A stretch of 16,367 bases of DNA, from contig MEUF01000006.1 of NCBI GenBank assembly GCA_001771615.1, positions 8,249 to 24,615 on the forward strand. The letters run 5' to 3'. A model generated the notes under the pieces. The model worked only from the letters and a program-made list of their open reading frames with translations, made no database searches and had not been told where the DNA came from. Shown here one piece after another: positions 1 to 7,037 of this stretch. The position numbers and the translations under genes were made by a program. How positions within the stretch are numbered: the stretch's first letter is position 1; every line of letters starts with the position of its first letter. Source of the DNA: a candidate division WOR-1 bacterium RIFOXYB2_FULL_48_7 (GTDB taxonomy: Bacteria; Margulisbacteria; WOR-1; O2-12-FULL-45-9; XYB2-FULL-48-7).

Positions 1-1
1 T

Positions 2-310
2 GTGGCTAAGCCGGGTTCGATCAAGGCCCATAAAAAGTTCGAAGCCCAGGTTTACGTTTTGACCAAAGAAGAAGGCGGCCGACACACACCGTTTTTCAAT
101 GGCTACAAACCCCAGTTTTTCATTAACACAACCGACGTCACCGGCGAGATCAAGCTGCCCGATAAGGTAGAAATGGTCATGCCTGGCGACAATATCGTTA
201 TGACCGTTGAATTGATCACCGACGTAGCCGTCGAAGAGGGGCTCCGCTTCGCAATTCGTGAAGGCGGACGCACCGTCGGGGCCGGCGCGGTATCGAAGAT
301 TATTGCTTAA
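2..310 (+). CDS. tuf: Elongation factor Tu, C-terminal part (5'-truncated by window edge)
   Basis: This is the last ~102 residues of EF-Tu, the GTPase that delivers aminoacyl-tRNA to the ribosome. The fragment corresponds to domain 3: it begins at the conserved VAKPGSI stretch, continues through RHTPFFNGYKPQFF and DVTGEIKLP, then MPGDNIVMTVEL, and ends in the typical FAIREGGRTVGAGAVSKI tail. The GTG at position 2 is an internal valine codon, not a start; the true start lies upstream of the window. The stop is TAA at 308-310. A strong hairpin plus T-tract about 35 nt further on is the likely terminator of this transcript. The neighbours usually found after tuf (rpsJ, or tRNA-Trp/secE) are absent; a VanW-family gene follows after 3 nt. 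Confidence 0.97.
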   Translation: MAKPGSIKAHKKFEAQVYVLTKEEGGRHTPFFNGYKPQFFINTTDVTGEIKLPDKVEMVMPGDNIVMTVELITDVAVEEGLRFAIREGGRTVGAGAVSKIIA

Positions 311-313
311 TAA

Positions 314-1645
314 TTGAAGCACGTTTTTAAGTATATATTTTTTACAATAGCGGCGATTTTCATCGCCGCTATTTGTTTTTTGGCCTACGACTATTTTCAG
401 TCGCAGGAAAAGTTCCCCCCCCTAACCTTTATCGGGCGGGTTAATGTCGGCGGGCTGGAACAGCAACAGGCCATTGAGAAAATCAATCGGCTAGGGCTGG
501 CCCAAGCCTTTTATCCCACCATCTCTTTTGAGGCAGATGGCGCGTATTATATGTTTTCAGCTGAAGCGATTGGCCTATCCTTGAATGCCGACCAGGCGGT
601 AGCCAACGCCTACCGGTTGACCCACAACGAAAGCTATCTTAAAAATTTAAAAGATCGTTTTGCCAAGGGCGGCAAAACGGTTTGCCCGGTAATATTAAAT
701 ATCAATGATGAATTACTAACCGCGGTTATCGAAGGGATTGCGGCGGAGATAAAAACTTCTTCGCAGGACGCTTCTGTGGTATTGTTTGAGGAATCCGGCG
801 GATACCATATTGAAAAAGAGGTCATTGGCCGGGATATTGATGTTGCCCAAACACTGGCCGATGTTAAGCAAGGGCTGCAATCCGGGGCACAACTATTTTC
901 CGTAAAGGTCATAAAAAGCCCACCCCGTATCACAGAAAGCATGCTGCGCCCCCATCCTCCAGTCTATCGCCTGTCGGCCTATACGACCTATTATGGCCGC
1001 CATGACTCCCCCAACCGGATCCATAATATTAAATTAATTGCCTCCTGGCTGAAAGGGACAGTTTTGCTGTCTGGCGAAACACTTTCCCTGGCTAACGCCA
1101 TCGGCGACTTTACCGAAGAGCGCGGATTTAAAGAGGCGTTTGTCATCTATAATGGGGTCCTGGTCCCCCAACTGGGCGGCGGCACCTGCCAGATCGGCAC
1201 CACCCTATATAATGCTGTCTCACTGGCTGACCTCAAAATAAACCAACGCTCAAATCATTCCTTCTATTTTAATATCTATCCTTTGGGGCGGGATGCAACG
1301 GTTTATCCTGGCCAAAAAGATTTTGTTTTCACCAATAATTCCCCTTTTCCTGTCTTAGTGGACGCGGTCGCCACCAATAAACGTCTGTCCTTCCGGATAT
1401 ATGGGACCCCTTCTGGGAAAAAGGTTACATTTTCATATCCGAAAGTCTTTATGCTAACCGACGCTGGTTATCGGCCCGCCTCTGTCCGCCAGGTGCTGGA
1501 CGCCGATTCCCCCTTTAAAACGATTATCACCCGCACCGTCTTTGATGCCGCAGGCAAAAAGATAAAAGACGAGAAAATCTATAGTTTCTATAAGCTATAC
1601 GGCGAAAAATCCAATGTCCCGATTGCCCGCCCTGAATCACGATGA
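314..1645 (+). CDS. VanW family membrane-anchored envelope protein
   Basis: A 443-residue protein with an N-terminal membrane anchor (about residues 6-24). A PG_binding_4/YoaR-like region follows (about 35-205, containing the alternating GRVNVGGLEQQQA motif), then a VanW domain (about 236-350) with the hallmark LGGGTCQIGTTLYNA at 287-301. The biochemical role of VanW proteins is not established; members are usually extracytoplasmic and linked to the cell wall. The start is TTG at 314, because it is the only in-frame start that keeps the anchor; no convincing Shine-Dalgarno precedes it. The next candidate, TTG at 380, would remove the anchor. The 5' coding region contains a perfect 12-bp hairpin plus T-tract. 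The TGA stop overlaps the lpxC ATG, so the gene is probably co-transcribed with the lipid A genes. Confidence 0.85.
   Translation: MKHVFKYIFFTIAAIFIAAICFLAYDYFQSQEKFPPLTFIGRVNVGGLEQQQAIEKINRLGLAQAFYPTISFEADGAYYMFSAEAIGLSLNADQAVANAYRLTHNESYLKNLKDRFAKGGKTVCPVILNINDELLTAVIEGIAAEIKTSSQDASVVLFEESGGYHIEKEVIGRDIDVAQTLADVKQGLQSGAQLFSVKVIKSPPRITESMLRPHPPVYRLSAYTTYYGRHDSPNRIHNIKLIASWLKGTVLLSGETLSLANAIGDFTEERGFKEAFVIYNGVLVPQLGGGTCQIGTTLYNAVSLADLKINQRSNHSFYFNIYPLGRDATVYPGQKDFVFTNNSPFPVLVDAVATNKRLSFRIYGTPSGKKVTFSYPKVFMLTDAGYRPASVRQVLDADSPFKTIITRTVFDAAGKKIKDEKIYSFYKLYGEKSNVPIARPESR
346..381 (+). terminator. Intrinsic terminator for tuf, embedded in the VanW coding start
   Basis: A perfect 12-bp stem (346-357 AATAGCGGCGAT with 362-373 ATCGCCGCTATT) closes a 4-nt TTTC loop and is followed by TTTGTTTTTT up to 381. 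This is a textbook Rho-independent terminator 35 nt after the tuf stop. It lies wholly inside the VanW reading frame and encodes part of its membrane anchor. Confidence 0.8.
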
Positions 1646-2421
1646 CGCCACAGCAAACAATCAAAACATCAATTCAACTTTCTGGCATCGGCATCCATTC
1701 GGGCCAGCCGGTTAGCCTGATTATTGTCCCGGCCAAAGAGGGCCACGGCATCGTTTTTGAAAAAGATCGGCATCGCATCCCGGCAACAATCAATCAGCTG
1801 GTGGCCACCGAGCGTGGCTCGACCCTCAAAGGCTTGGCGGTCGTTGAACACCTTCTCTCTGCTGTCGCCGGCCTGGGAATCGATAATCTGCTGGTCAAAG
1901 TGGCTGGGGATGAACTGCCGATATTAGATGGCAGCGCCCGAGATTATGTGGCCGCCCTGCTTAAAGCCGGACTTGTTCAACAAACCGCGCCTAAAAAATA
2001 TTTTATCCTCAAAAAGCCCCTTGTTGCCGGGCCCCTGGAAGCACGTCCCTATGATGGATTTAGGGTCCATTTCGTGGTAAACTTTCCTGTAATTGGCGAG
2101 CAATCTTTGACTTTTGATCCTAAAACTCAAGATTACGCAACCGAGATTGCACCAGCCCGGACCTTTGGTTATCTGGAAGAGTACGAAGCGCTTAAAACCC
2201 GCGGCTTGGCCCTGGGGGCCTCGCTGGACAACGCGCTGGTGCTGGACAAAAACGGCTATGTCAACCAACCCCGCTTTTCAGATGAATTAGTCCGGCACAA
2301 AATTTTGGACCTGATCGGCGACCTGGCTTTGTTGGGGCGCCCGGTCCAGGCAGAGATTTTTGCTGATAAAAGCGGCCATCAGGCCAATGCCGAATTAGCA
2401 AGGAGGATTCTACAAGCATGA
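1642..2421 (+). CDS. lpxC: UDP-3-O-acyl-N-acetylglucosamine deacetylase LpxC
   Basis: The zinc-dependent deacetylase that commits the cell to lipid A synthesis, acting in the cytoplasm on UDP-3-acyl-GlcNAc. The family pattern is clear: SGIGIHSGQPV near the N-terminus, VVEHLLSA with the catalytic Glu69 and zinc ligand His70, the LPILDGSA segment, RHKILDLIGD with His219 and Asp223 (the other zinc ligands), and the catalytic His246 in SGHQANAE. At 259 residues it is shorter than the roughly 300 of E. coli LpxC, but no active-site element is missing. The ATG overlaps the VanW stop (ATGA). The end overlaps the fabZ-lpxA start by 4 nt, which suggests translational coupling. If the downstream GnnAB-like genes work as predicted, its substrate is the 3-acylamino analogue. 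Confidence 0.95.
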   Translation: MTPQQTIKTSIQLSGIGIHSGQPVSLIIVPAKEGHGIVFEKDRHRIPATINQLVATERGSTLKGLAVVEHLLSAVAGLGIDNLLVKVAGDELPILDGSARDYVAALLKAGLVQQTAPKKYFILKKPLVAGPLEARPYDGFRVHFVVNFPVIGEQSLTFDPKTQDYATEIAPARTFGYLEEYEALKTRGLALGASLDNALVLDKNGYVNQPRFSDELVRHKILDLIGDLALLGRPVQAEIFADKSGHQANAELARRILQA

Positions 2422-3695
2422 CCGAATTAGATATTAAAGAAATTGCCAAGATCATCCCCCACCGTTATCCCTTTTTATTGATAGATAAAGTCATAGAAAT
2501 TGAAGAGGGAAAAAGGGCGGTTGCCATTAAAAATGTTACGATGAACGAGCCATTTTTTCAGGGCCACTTTCCCAATCACCCGATTATGCCCGGCGTTTTG
2601 ATTGTTGAGGCAATGGCCCAGGTTGGCGTTGTCATGGCCCTGCGAATCCCGGCCAATCAGGGAAAATTAGTGGTCTTTGCCGGGATTGACGGCGTGCGCT
2701 TTCGCCGGCCGGTTCTGCCGGGAGACCAGCTGCGGTTGGAAGTTGAAACTGTCTGGATCCGCGGGCCATTGGGGAAAATGAAAGGCAAGGCCTCCGTCAA
2801 CGGGGAAATTGCGGTTGAGGGTGAATTTATGTTTTCCTTGACCGATCCCGATGCCCGCAAGGCCAAGATCGATCCAACCGCCACCGTCCATCCTGACGCC
2901 CAATTATCAAAGGGGGTGGAGATTGGCCCCTACACCGTTATCGGCCCAAATGTCGTCATTGGTGAAAACACCAAAATTCAAGCTCATTGCCTGATTACCG
3001 GCTGGACAACAATTGGCAAAGACAACATTTTTCATCACGGCGTAACAATTGGTACGCCCCCCCAGGACATTAAGTACAAGGGCGAACGCGGCGAGATAAT
3101 TATTGGCGATAAGAATATTATCCGGGAATTTGTCACCATCCACCTCCCCAGCGCCGGCGGCAAAACTGAAATCGGTAGTGAGAATTTTATTATGGTCCAT
3201 GCTCATATCCCCCACAATTGCCGGATTGGCAATCAGGTAGTGATTGGTGGTTACGTTGGCTTGGCCGGTTATACCGAGATAGGCGATCAGGTAGTAATCG
3301 GCGGCCTGGCCGGCATTCACCAATTTGTCCGCGTCGGCCGATTAACCATGATCGGCGCCCAATCCAAAGTTACGCAAGACATCCCGCCCTTCATGTTGGT
3401 TGAAGGCAGCCCGGCCCAATTGCGCAGCATTAACTCTATCGGCATTCAAAGGCGCGGAATCAGCAACGATGCCTTGGCCGAAATTAAAAAAGCTTTTAAA
3501 ATTATTTACGATTCCGACCATAATACCGCTGACGCCCTCAAAGAGATAAAAAAGCGCCTGCGGCCGTTGCCCGAAATTGAAGCCATCATTGCTTTCCTGG
3601 AAAAAGAGAGCCATCGCGGCATCAGCAAAAAGACCGCCATCGAGGAAGAAGCCGAAGAACTGATCCTGCCGGAACTACCCGAACTCGGGATATGA
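2418..3695 (+). CDS. Bifunctional FabZ-LpxA fusion: 3-hydroxyacyl-ACP dehydratase / UDP-GlcNAc acyltransferase
   Basis: One 425-residue reading frame joins two enzymes that compete for 3-hydroxyacyl-ACP. Residues 1 to ~143 are a FabZ hot-dog dehydratase with the catalytic GHFPNHPIMPGV (His50) and Glu64 in IVEAMAQ. Residues ~148-403 are LpxA, the first acyltransferase of lipid A synthesis: a left-handed beta-helix of hexapeptide repeats with the AHIPHNC motif (His266 matches the catalytic His125 of E. coli), then GGLAGIHQFV and the C-terminal helical part with QRRGIS. The linker is only a few residues (DPDARKAK). An acidic tail (EEEAEELILPELPELGI) follows the LpxA part. A strong AAGGAGG site at 2400-2406 precedes the ATG. 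fabZ and lpxA are adjacent but separate genes in E. coli. The stop overlaps lpxB. Confidence 0.93.
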   Translation: MTELDIKEIAKIIPHRYPFLLIDKVIEIEEGKRAVAIKNVTMNEPFFQGHFPNHPIMPGVLIVEAMAQVGVVMALRIPANQGKLVVFAGIDGVRFRRPVLPGDQLRLEVETVWIRGPLGKMKGKASVNGEIAVEGEFMFSLTDPDARKAKIDPTATVHPDAQLSKGVEIGPYTVIGPNVVIGENTKIQAHCLITGWTTIGKDNIFHHGVTIGTPPQDIKYKGERGEIIIGDKNIIREFVTIHLPSAGGKTEIGSENFIMVHAHIPHNCRIGNQVVIGGYVGLAGYTEIGDQVVIGGLAGIHQFVRVGRLTMIGAQSKVTQDIPPFMLVEGSPAQLRSINSIGIQRRGISNDALAEIKKAFKIIYDSDHNTADALKEIKKRLRPLPEIEAIIAFLEKESHRGISKKTAIEEEAEELILPELPELGI

Positions 3696-4801
3696 AGATC
3701 TTTGTTTCGGCCGGGGAAGTGTCTGGTGATGTTCATGGCGCTTACTTAATTAATGAGCTCAAACGCCAAAAACCCGGCTTGCAGTTTTTTGGTGTTGGGT
3801 CGGACAACCTTGCCGCCGCTGGGGCAAGAATTGATTTTGATATTTCTCGCCGCGGGACGATTGGTATCATTGAAGCCCTGCCCAACATCCTACCCATTTT
3901 CTCTGTATATCAGCAGTTAAAAAAACTACTGCTTAAGGAAAAACCCGACCTGGCAATACTAATCGATTCTCAAGGCTTCAATGTCCCGCTGGCCCGTTTT
4001 TGTCGACGACACAAAATTAAGACCGTCTACTATATTGCCCCGCAGGAGTGGCTTTGGGGGACGGTGCAAAAAGTAAAAGCCCTGGCCAATCTCATCGATA
4101 AAATCATTGCCATTTTTCCGCCAGAATATTCAGCCTACAAATCTGCCGGCGCCAACGTTAGCTACTTTGGCCACCCATTGATCGATATAGTAACCAGCCG
4201 TGCCACCGCCATCCCGGGAAGAATTGCCCTCTGCCCGGGCAGCAGAACGCAGGAGTTAAAAGTCATGCTGCCAATCCTTTTGCAGGCAGCAATGATAATA
4301 CAAAAAAGAAGTCCCAACTGCGAGTTTGTTATTCCGGCAGCCAATAGCCGTATTCTTGCCGCCATCAATAGCTATATTAATCAATCCTCTATTAAGCCTA
4401 AGCGCCTGATTATTTCAGACAAAAACCGCTATGATCTTTTGGTCTCATCAGAGTTGGCCATCTGCACATCCGGGACAATTAACCTTGAGGCCTCACTATT
4501 GGGCGTCCCAAATATCATGGCCTACAAGCTTTCCTGGTTGACATATTTTATCGGCAAATATCTTTTGCATATCGACCGGAAAATAAAATATTTTAGCATG
4601 CCGAATATTCTTCTTGGTCGCCTGGTAGTCCCGGAATTAGTAATGGACGAAGCTACGCCAGAAAAGATTGCGCGTCAAGCCGACGGGATATTGGCTGATG
4701 CCGCCCTGAAAAAGACAATGCTCTCCTCCTTTGCCGAGCTGCGGACCCTGCTTGGCTCCCCTGGCGTGATATCTAAGGCGGCAACTGAAATCCTGCGCTG
4801 A
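3692..4801 (+). CDS. lpxB: Lipid-A-disaccharide synthase LpxB
   Basis: A GT19 glycosyltransferase that condenses UDP-diacylglucosamine with lipid X to give the beta-1,6 disaccharide of lipid A, at the inner face of the cytoplasmic membrane. The N-terminus carries SAGEVSGDVHGA (6-17), the family's AGExSGD nucleotide/acceptor motif. Also visible are PQEWLWG (118-123 region), CPGSRTQE (181-188), and the C-terminal TSGTINLEASLLGVPNI followed by a YKLSWLTYFIGKYLL membrane-associating helix. The 369-residue length is normal. The ATG overlaps the fabZ-lpxA stop (ATGA) and has no obvious ribosome-binding site, so translation probably depends on coupling. A lipid X-forming hydrolase (LpxH/LpxI/LpxG) is not in the window and must be elsewhere. 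Confidence 0.95.
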   Translation: MKIFVSAGEVSGDVHGAYLINELKRQKPGLQFFGVGSDNLAAAGARIDFDISRRGTIGIIEALPNILPIFSVYQQLKKLLLKEKPDLAILIDSQGFNVPLARFCRRHKIKTVYYIAPQEWLWGTVQKVKALANLIDKIIAIFPPEYSAYKSAGANVSYFGHPLIDIVTSRATAIPGRIALCPGSRTQELKVMLPILLQAAMIIQKRSPNCEFVIPAANSRILAAINSYINQSSIKPKRLIISDKNRYDLLVSSELAICTSGTINLEASLLGVPNIMAYKLSWLTYFIGKYLLHIDRKIKYFSMPNILLGRLVVPELVMDEATPEKIARQADGILADAALKKTMLSSFAELRTLLGSPGVISKAATEILR

Positions 4802-4824
4802 TTTTAACGATATATTCATGGTAT

Positions 4825-5910
4825 ATGCTAGAAAGATTATCATTAAATCGACGCGGCTTTTTGGCGGCAACAACAGCCGGGGCCCTTTCCCGCTGGGCCA
4901 GCGATTCGTCGCACCACCGGCCGCTGGAGCATCCTGGCCCTAGGATGGGCGCGCTAATTGACCAATACAATGGCCGCCTGCAGACAGTTGAAAATGACCT
5001 GGCCACCATCAAGCTCTGGCTGACAATTCATGATGCCAATAATCCGAGTTGCGCGCGCCTGGGTGAAGCGGAGATTGCCTCTCTCGATGATGCCGAGCGG
5101 CCCCTCATCTATGCGCCCGAATATTGTGATATTTCCACGCCCGAAAGTCCCAGCCATTTCTATGCAGTTGCCTCGCATGACTCCGATGAAATATATTCAA
5201 ACCAGACCCGTAATCCATTTTTCCCTGGATTTTGGGCAGAGAATGGCGGCTCGCCATTTTTAACCGACCAGGCCCTGGCGTATCTACGTCTTCATAATAT
5301 TCCTATGTTGTTTTTTGATTCAGTGACCCCTCAAGCCATGCTTGATGCATATTCAGCCCTGCCAAACGACCGCCTTAAAGATGTGATAGACTGGTTCACT
5401 GTTAATGCCGCATTTTACGGGGCGCCAATTGCCTGGGGCGCCATCGCCTCCCAACAAGCAAAAAATAGACGGGCGTTTATGGGCTTATCGCTTCTGGCCG
5501 CCATGGAAAGTTTTCTTTTTCGGCCTGACCTCGAGGTGATGCGAAGAATTTATGCCGCCAGAGGACGGGAAACTGATGCCATTTCCTTTGCTGCTGATTT
5601 ACGTAATGAATATATTATTCATTTCAGGAATTTGCTCTATGCCTATAAACTGCTGGTTTACGCCTCCTGGCTAAATGATAATTTTGGCGTTCGCCCAATC
5701 TTTCTCGCCACCTTTGGGACGCGTCATTTTGAATTACAAAGTGAATTAACACGGTCTCCGGCAGAACTGCGCGGACAAATCGAGGCCTCGCTGCGCCTGC
5801 TTAATTTATCCTGGCAAGATTTTTCAGAAGAAGTTAAATACGGCTATGAAATGTACCCGCATCGCCAACTAGGAGGAAAAGTTGTACGCGTCCTGCAATT
5901 CAACCCGTAA
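4825..5910 (+). CDS. Uncharacterised protein with twin-arginine-like N-terminus
   Basis: I do not recognise this 361-residue protein. The N-terminus reads LNRRGFLAATTAGALSRWA (7-25): the RRxFL core resembles a Tat signal, but the hydrophobic stretch is short and interrupted by Arg and Trp, so export is only possible. Residues ~43-70 look helical. Three later segments recall the two-histidine layout of the TIKI/TraB/ChaN/EreA-type superfamily: FYAVASHDSDEIY (112-124), DLRNEYIIHFRN (258-269) and PIFLATFGTRHFELQ (291-305). This is pattern resemblance only. The gene lies 23 nt after lpxB, without a visible ribosome-binding site, and 23 nt before the GnnB-like aminotransferase. It shares their strand, so a lipid A or envelope role is a reasonable but unproven guess. 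The ATG at 4825 is the first in frame. Confidence 0.7.
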   Translation: MLERLSLNRRGFLAATTAGALSRWASDSSHHRPLEHPGPRMGALIDQYNGRLQTVENDLATIKLWLTIHDANNPSCARLGEAEIASLDDAERPLIYAPEYCDISTPESPSHFYAVASHDSDEIYSNQTRNPFFPGFWAENGGSPFLTDQALAYLRLHNIPMLFFDSVTPQAMLDAYSALPNDRLKDVIDWFTVNAAFYGAPIAWGAIASQQAKNRRAFMGLSLLAAMESFLFRPDLEVMRRIYAARGRETDAISFAADLRNEYIIHFRNLLYAYKLLVYASWLNDNFGVRPIFLATFGTRHFELQSELTRSPAELRGQIEASLRLLNLSWQDFSEEVKYGYEMYPHRQLGGKVVRVLQFNP

Positions 5911-5918
5911 ATATTTTG

Positions 5919-5927
5919 TGATATAAT
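5919..5927 (+). promoter_or_regulatory. Extended -10 promoter giving a near-leaderless transcript of the aminotransferase gene
   Basis: TGATATAAT at 5919-5927 is a perfect extended -10 element (TG, one base, TATAAT). The expected transcription start is about 5933-5934, which is the A of the ATG at 5934. No good -35 box lies at 16-18 nt, and there is no Shine-Dalgarno before this gene. Both facts fit an extended -10, leaderless start. Confidence 0.5.
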
Positions 5928-5933
5928 AATTTC

Positions 5934-7037
5934 ATGCCTCTACAATTTTTTGATATTACACGTCAGAATTCTGACCTGAAGTCCGCCCTCTCTGAACAAG
6001 TCAGTTCAGTTATTAATTCTGGCCGATATATCCTTGGTGAAAATGTTTCGGCTTTAGAAAAAGAGATCGCAAAATATGTTGGCACCAAAGAAGCGGTTGG
6101 CGTCTCCTCCGGCACCGAAGCGCTTCACCTGGCACTACGGGCCGCCGGCGTCGGCCCGGGAGATGAGGTTATTACATCACCATTTACGTTTGTGGCCACG
6201 GCCGAGGCGATTGCCTATTGCGGCGCAACCCCTATTTTTGTTGATATAGAGCCTAATTCATTCAATATTGAGGCCTATACGATTGAACAAAAAATCTCTA
6301 AAAAAACCAAAGCTATTTTGCCGATACATCTATATGGCCAGGCCTGCCAAATGGATTCAATTATGGAGGTGGCAAAAGCCTACAAGTTGAAAGTTGTTGA
6401 AGACTGTGCCCAGGCCTTTGGCGCAACCTGGCAGGATAAGCAAGTCGGCTCATTTGGCGACGCCGGCGCCCATTCTTTTTTTCCCACAAAGAATTTGGGT
6501 TGTTTTGGCGACGGCGGAATGGTTACGACCAATGACGAAAGATTTGCCGCTGAATTGCGCGTTTTGCGCGGCCATGGCAGCCGCAAAACATATCATTACG
6601 ATATTATTGGCTACAATAGCCGATTAGATGAAATCCAGGCGGCAATTTTAAGGGTCAAGCTGCCCCATTTAGACCATTTTATTGAAAACCGGCGGCACAA
6701 TGCTAATATTTACCATAATATCCTTAAAAACATGCCCTCCCTGCAATTGCCCCCCGAGATATGTGGCTCAAAACACACCTATAACCAATATGTTGTCCGA
6801 GTAGAAAAGCGTGACCAGCTTATTGACCACCTCAAAGCAAAAGGAATCCCAACAATGGTATATTACCCCCTTAGCTTGCACCTTCAGGTAGCCTTCGCCA
6901 ATTTAGGCTATAAGCCTGGTGATTTTCCAATCTGCGAGAAAGCCCAAAACGAAGTCCTCGCTCTGCCTATCTTTCCAGAACTGAATGAGACCGAAATACA
7001 CACGGTGGCAACAGCCATTAAAGAGTTCCTAAGCTAA
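5934..7037 (+). CDS. DegT/DnrJ/EryC1/StrS-family sugar-nucleotide aminotransferase (GnnB-like)
   Basis: A 367-residue PLP-dependent aminotransferase of the sugar-nucleotide family. Visible motifs are the N-terminal SGRYILGENVSALEKEIA, the SSGTEALHLAL cofactor-phosphate segment (58-68), SPFTFVATAEAI, PIHLYGQACQM, VEDCAQAFGA (Asp157 for the PLP ring nitrogen), and HSFFPTKNLGCFGDGG with Lys186 as the Schiff-base lysine. The proposed role is transamination of UDP-3-keto-GlcNAc to UDP-GlcNAc3N, the GnnB reaction known from Acidithiobacillus ferrooxidans and Leptospira. Support comes from its position beside lpxA/lpxB and an oxidoreductase of the GnnA family that starts on its last stop base (TAATG). 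The alternative is a WbpE/WlbC-like enzyme of surface-polysaccharide synthesis. The family call is firm; the exact substrate is inferred. Confidence 0.93.
   Translation: MPLQFFDITRQNSDLKSALSEQVSSVINSGRYILGENVSALEKEIAKYVGTKEAVGVSSGTEALHLALRAAGVGPGDEVITSPFTFVATAEAIAYCGATPIFVDIEPNSFNIEAYTIEQKISKKTKAILPIHLYGQACQMDSIMEVAKAYKLKVVEDCAQAFGATWQDKQVGSFGDAGAHSFFPTKNLGCFGDGGMVTTNDERFAAELRVLRGHGSRKTYHYDIIGYNSRLDEIQAAILRVKLPHLDHFIENRRHNANIYHNILKNMPSLQLPPEICGSKHTYNQYVVRVEKRDQLIDHLKAKGIPTMVYYPLSLHLQVAFANLGYKPGDFPICEKAQNEVLALPIFPELNETEIHTVATAIKEFLS

Noticed and set aside
2907..3323. Open 138-codon frame on the - strand opposite the LpxA part
   Set aside because: Its repetitive Asn/Ala-rich sequence is the mirror of the hexapeptide-repeat codons of LpxA. 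There is no independent support.
4811..4816. TATATT before the unknown gene as a -10 promoter element
   Set aside because: There is no -35 box at 16-18 nt and no TG extension. In this AT-rich 23-nt gap the match is not informative.
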